NCBI GenBank assembly: GCA_027886175.1 | Contig: JAJNNQ010000027.1 | Span: 8,384,001-8,448,000, forward strand | Length of the DNA: 64,000 bases | Direction of reading: 5' to 3' | Source: Phylloscopus collybita | Lineage: Eukaryota; Chordata; Aves; Passeriformes; Phylloscopidae | Shown here: positions 61,601 to 64,000 of the stretch, one piece after another | How the letters are laid out: every line of letters begins with the position of its first letter | How positions within the stretch are numbered: the first letter of the stretch is position 1 | Program-made: the position numbers and the translations under genes | Notes under the pieces: model-generated | What the model was told of the DNA's origin: nothing | The model's database searches: none | What the model saw: only the letters and a program-made list of their open reading frames with translations

Positions 61601-62943
61601 GAAATCCCAAACCACACATGCACCTCCTGTGTGCTGCCACACCGATCTGCAGGCCCCCACTGCTCCAGGTGGACACTGGACTGTGCAACCAGGACTGCAG
61701 TGCAGACAAAACATGTTCCTTTGTGTCCTCCTCTCCAAACCACACCTATCTCAGGCTGCTGGGCTGGCAGCAACCTCAGGCAGAGTTTGGGCATCCAAAG
61801 CCAAGCAGTGTCCAGCCAAGAAGCCATTCTAGCCCTCCTGGGCCTCTGAGTTGTACATGTCTTGCCTCTCACATCACACCTCACAGTGGCGTGACACCAA
61901 AGCTCACACCTTGAACACACAGTCATTGTGATTCCAAAAGAGAAAAACAAGACATAGCTGCCCTGAGCAGGGCTGATTACAAACCTTTGAGAGGTTCAGG
62001 ACCAAGCCAGATACAAGCACTGCATCTGGGCAGTCCTTGGGCCCCCACGGTGGAGGACAAGAAGAGCATTCTCTCTCATGAAACAGCTTTCCACATCTTG
62101 GTACACAGAGGCACAGACAGACCTCACACACAAAAACATATAAAACATAAAAAGTTACCAAAGACTCCAGGCATTGTCTAGAGGAGGGCAAAGAAAAAAA
62201 AGTAGCTATTTCTGTATATACTTGGGAAGCACCAGATAGCACAGTGATGGACTAGATATAAAAAAGATAGAGATGAGTTTCAGTCCCAGCCTTTGATCGC
62301 TCACAAGGGAAATGCATGTGCTGCCTTCTGGAAACCAAGACCAGACATTGTGTCCTACCTCTGCCTAAGCCCAGCTCAGCTGCAGTTTAAAAAAAAAAGC
62401 CTTCCAGCCTGGTGCTTCACAGTCCCTCCCTCTCGTTTCTATTTCACAGCAGCTTTTCACAGCCCTAACAATGCTTACTATAAGCAATACAAGCTCAGCT
62501 GCAGGATTTTCTCCTTCTGGGACAGCCTAAGGTTTGGAAAATGCCTCCCTAGAAGCACCAAACTGTACTGGAGCCTGTGGCCAGGGACTGAAGGGAGATG
62601 CTGAGCAGCAGCCCTGAGCAGTCACAGGTCAGACCCTGTCCCGCTGGCTCCAGCACTCTGAAGAACTGAGGATAATTTACACTAGCTGAGTGAGCAGCTC
62701 ACCACTGACACACAGTCCTGCTTACCAAGGCTTGCTTCCCAACACTCTGTTGTTTCTCCAGCTTCTCCCAACACACACCATGCCTGGCAGCACCCCAGGC
62801 AGTGCCATGATTCTGTCCTGGACAGCCTGAGTGTGCTGTGGCCATCAGATCCACAGGACAGATCCCATCTCCTGCTGCCCAGGTCTGACAAGGACTCTTT
62901 GCCAAGGCACCTGCCTCAGTATGAGCACTAAAAGGTGTTTAAC

Positions 62944-63445
62944 TGTCCTGGATTGGGTATGGCTGGGAGAGAGTTAATTAGCTTTCCTTGGTGCTGAGTT
63001 TCAGGTTTGCAACCAAAACCAAACTGGTAACATGCTGATATTTTAGCTGCTGCCAAATGGTGTTTGCAGTGTCAAAGCCTTCTCTGCTTCTCACATGTCC
63101 CCCAGTAAACAGACTGGGGGTGCACAAGAGTTTGAGAGTGGATTACCCAGATCCACCACAAAGTCACTCTGTCCCATCCATTGTGCTCAGAGGGATCTTG
63201 GGGGCGTTTGCCACCCTTAGCTCAGGAACTCCTGGACATCAATCTATGCACAAAAGGCAGCAAGTGCTTGCCTTTGCATCCCTTGCTTTCTTTCTCTCTT
63301 CTTCCACTTTCACTTATTAAACCATTTTTATCTCAGCCCACACATTTTCTTGTTTTTACTCTTCCTTTCCTCTTCCCATGACCCACTTGGGAATGAGGGA
63401 GTGAGTAATTGGCTGTGTGGGGCTTAGCTGCTTACCGAGGCCATC
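62944..63445 (+). mobile_element. Solitary LTR, passerine ERVL-like family
   Basis: The segment opens TGTCCTGG and soon has the words GCTGGGAGAGAGTTAATT, matching from memory the start of a very common songbird LTR. It closes with the family's 3' portion: TTATTAAACC, TTTTATCTCAGCCCACA, TTTTTACTCTTCC, a GGGAGTGAGTAATTGGCTGTGTGG run and GCTTAGCTGC. The middle is shorter than the consensus I remember, and the final bases have decayed. No internal retroviral sequence flanks it, so it is a solo LTR. It is non-coding. The boundaries are approximate, especially the right one. Confidence 0.75.
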
Positions 63446-63821
63446 CCAGAACAGGCCCAAAACACTTGGCAGCACCAGTACAGGCCACGTTCACAGCCAG
63501 AGCAGAGGAAATCAGACTGAACTCTTCCAAATGCATTAAACAGAAAGCAGCAGCCGTGGCAGAGTGAGAAGCTGCCATTCATTCTCCTTGCACAATGCTT
63601 TGAGCCTCTCAGTCCTGTGACGTGAGCTCACATCTCCAGTTCTGGAGCAGCCAAGCACCACCCCACTTCCCATTTAATCCCCTAAAATACATCAGCACTC
63701 TAGGCGCAAAACCAATTAAAGCCTCTACTGATGGCTCCAGCATCCTTCCCAGCCAGACACAAGTCTCCCATTGCACAATAACATAAACAGCTTTTTCAGA
63801 GAAAAATCTATAAATGCTCAC

Positions 63822-63999
63822 CTGCGGTGGCTACTTCAGCTGGGGAAGGTTCAGTGCTTGCATTCACTCCACACATCCATGGCTTTGTGGTACCAAGGAC
63901 AGGAACAGCATCATCTGTCAGCACAACAGTCAGTCCTCTAGGCAGGACATCACAGCTCCAGGTCAAAAGCCCTAAGCTGCCTTCACTAATCCACTGCCA
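63822..63999 (-). other. Unassigned open frame ending at a strong donor, right edge
   Basis: On the minus strand, 59 codons are open from the window edge to ACCGCAG|GTGAGC at 63822/63821. The translation includes SLGLLTWSCDVLPRGLTVVL, TDDAVPVLGTTKPW and NASTEPSPAEVATA. I do not recognise it. An open stretch of this length is not rare by chance in this base composition, but the protein-like composition and good donor together justify a note. It could be an exon of an upstream gene, of a CDH22 isoform, or nothing. Confidence 0.2.
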
Positions 64000-64000
64000 A

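Larger units (their letters stand above)
46801..64000. other. 5' flank or non-coding first intron of CDH22, no recognised gene
   Basis: No cadherin exon and no exon of a neighbouring gene could be recognised in these 17 kb. Near 46.9-47.2 kb is a moderately CpG-rich segment that could be promoter-proximal. AT-rich constrained-looking blocks lie at 54540-55160, 55640-55830, 56440-56610 and 58030-58610. A solitary LTR occupies about 62944-63445. An open frame ending in a good donor is at 63822-63999. In mammals SLC35C2 lies upstream of CDH22, but nothing here resembles it to me. Confidence 0.7.

Noticed and set aside
1..64000. CRISPR arrays, operons, phage or other prokaryotic systems
   Set aside because: No regularly spaced repeats and no compact gene order; spliced vertebrate exons show the window is eukaryotic.
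1..64000. tRNA, rRNA or snRNA genes
   Set aside because: No cloverleaf with A and B boxes or conserved rRNA/snRNA segment was recognised on reading; a covariance-model scan was not possible.

Overview
The window is vertebrate nuclear DNA, most likely from a bird, and holds most of one gene on the minus strand: CDH22 (cadherin-22, PB-cadherin), a type II classical cadherin. Nine coding exons between 46786 and 6873 were read directly. They join in frame into 542 complete codons and run from the initiator methionine, through the signal peptide, short propeptide and furin site, to the start of the fifth extracellular cadherin repeat (EC5). Every internal exon has consensus splice sites. The internal exon lengths (295, 120, 168, 188, 254, 137, 122 and 118 bp) follow the type II cadherin series as I know it. 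The rest of EC5, the membrane helix and the catenin-binding tail should lie to the left of position 1; I found no trace of them in 1-6872.

The bird assignment rests on three things. A solitary LTR at about 62944-63445 resembles the abundant ERVL-type LTRs of songbirds. The gene is compact, with about 40 kb for nine coding exons. Recognisable interspersed repeats are very scarce. The species cannot be named from sequence alone.

Layout, left to right: 1-6872 is the intron after coding exon 9; 6873-7389 holds exons 9 and 8 around a 277-bp intron; 7390-14337 is an intron with an isolated CpG-rich patch near 9.0-9.35 kb and AT-rich blocks near 9.5 and 10.1-10.3 kb; exon 7 is at 14.4 kb; exons 6, 5 and 4 cluster at 21.4-23.8 kb; exon 3 is at 32.7 kb; exon 2, in a CpG-rich setting, is at 42.4-42.7 kb; exon 1, with the start codon, is at 46.6-46.8 kb. 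From 46.8 to 64 kb is 5' flank or non-coding first-intron sequence. It contains AT-rich blocks that look like conserved non-coding elements, the LTR, and an unassigned open frame that ends at a good splice donor at the extreme right edge.

The encoded protein would be a calcium-dependent homophilic adhesion receptor. The two tryptophans of the EC1 strand exchange and the calcium-linker motifs between repeats are present and intact. What remains unexplained is mostly regulatory in appearance: AT-rich islands carrying homeodomain (TAATTA-like) and octamer (ATGCAAAT) words in otherwise GC-balanced introns, and two CpG-dense patches without a coding exon. I found no convincing second protein-coding gene, no RNA gene and no unusual genetic system. 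The window looks like an ordinary neural adhesion gene with a rich candidate regulatory landscape.
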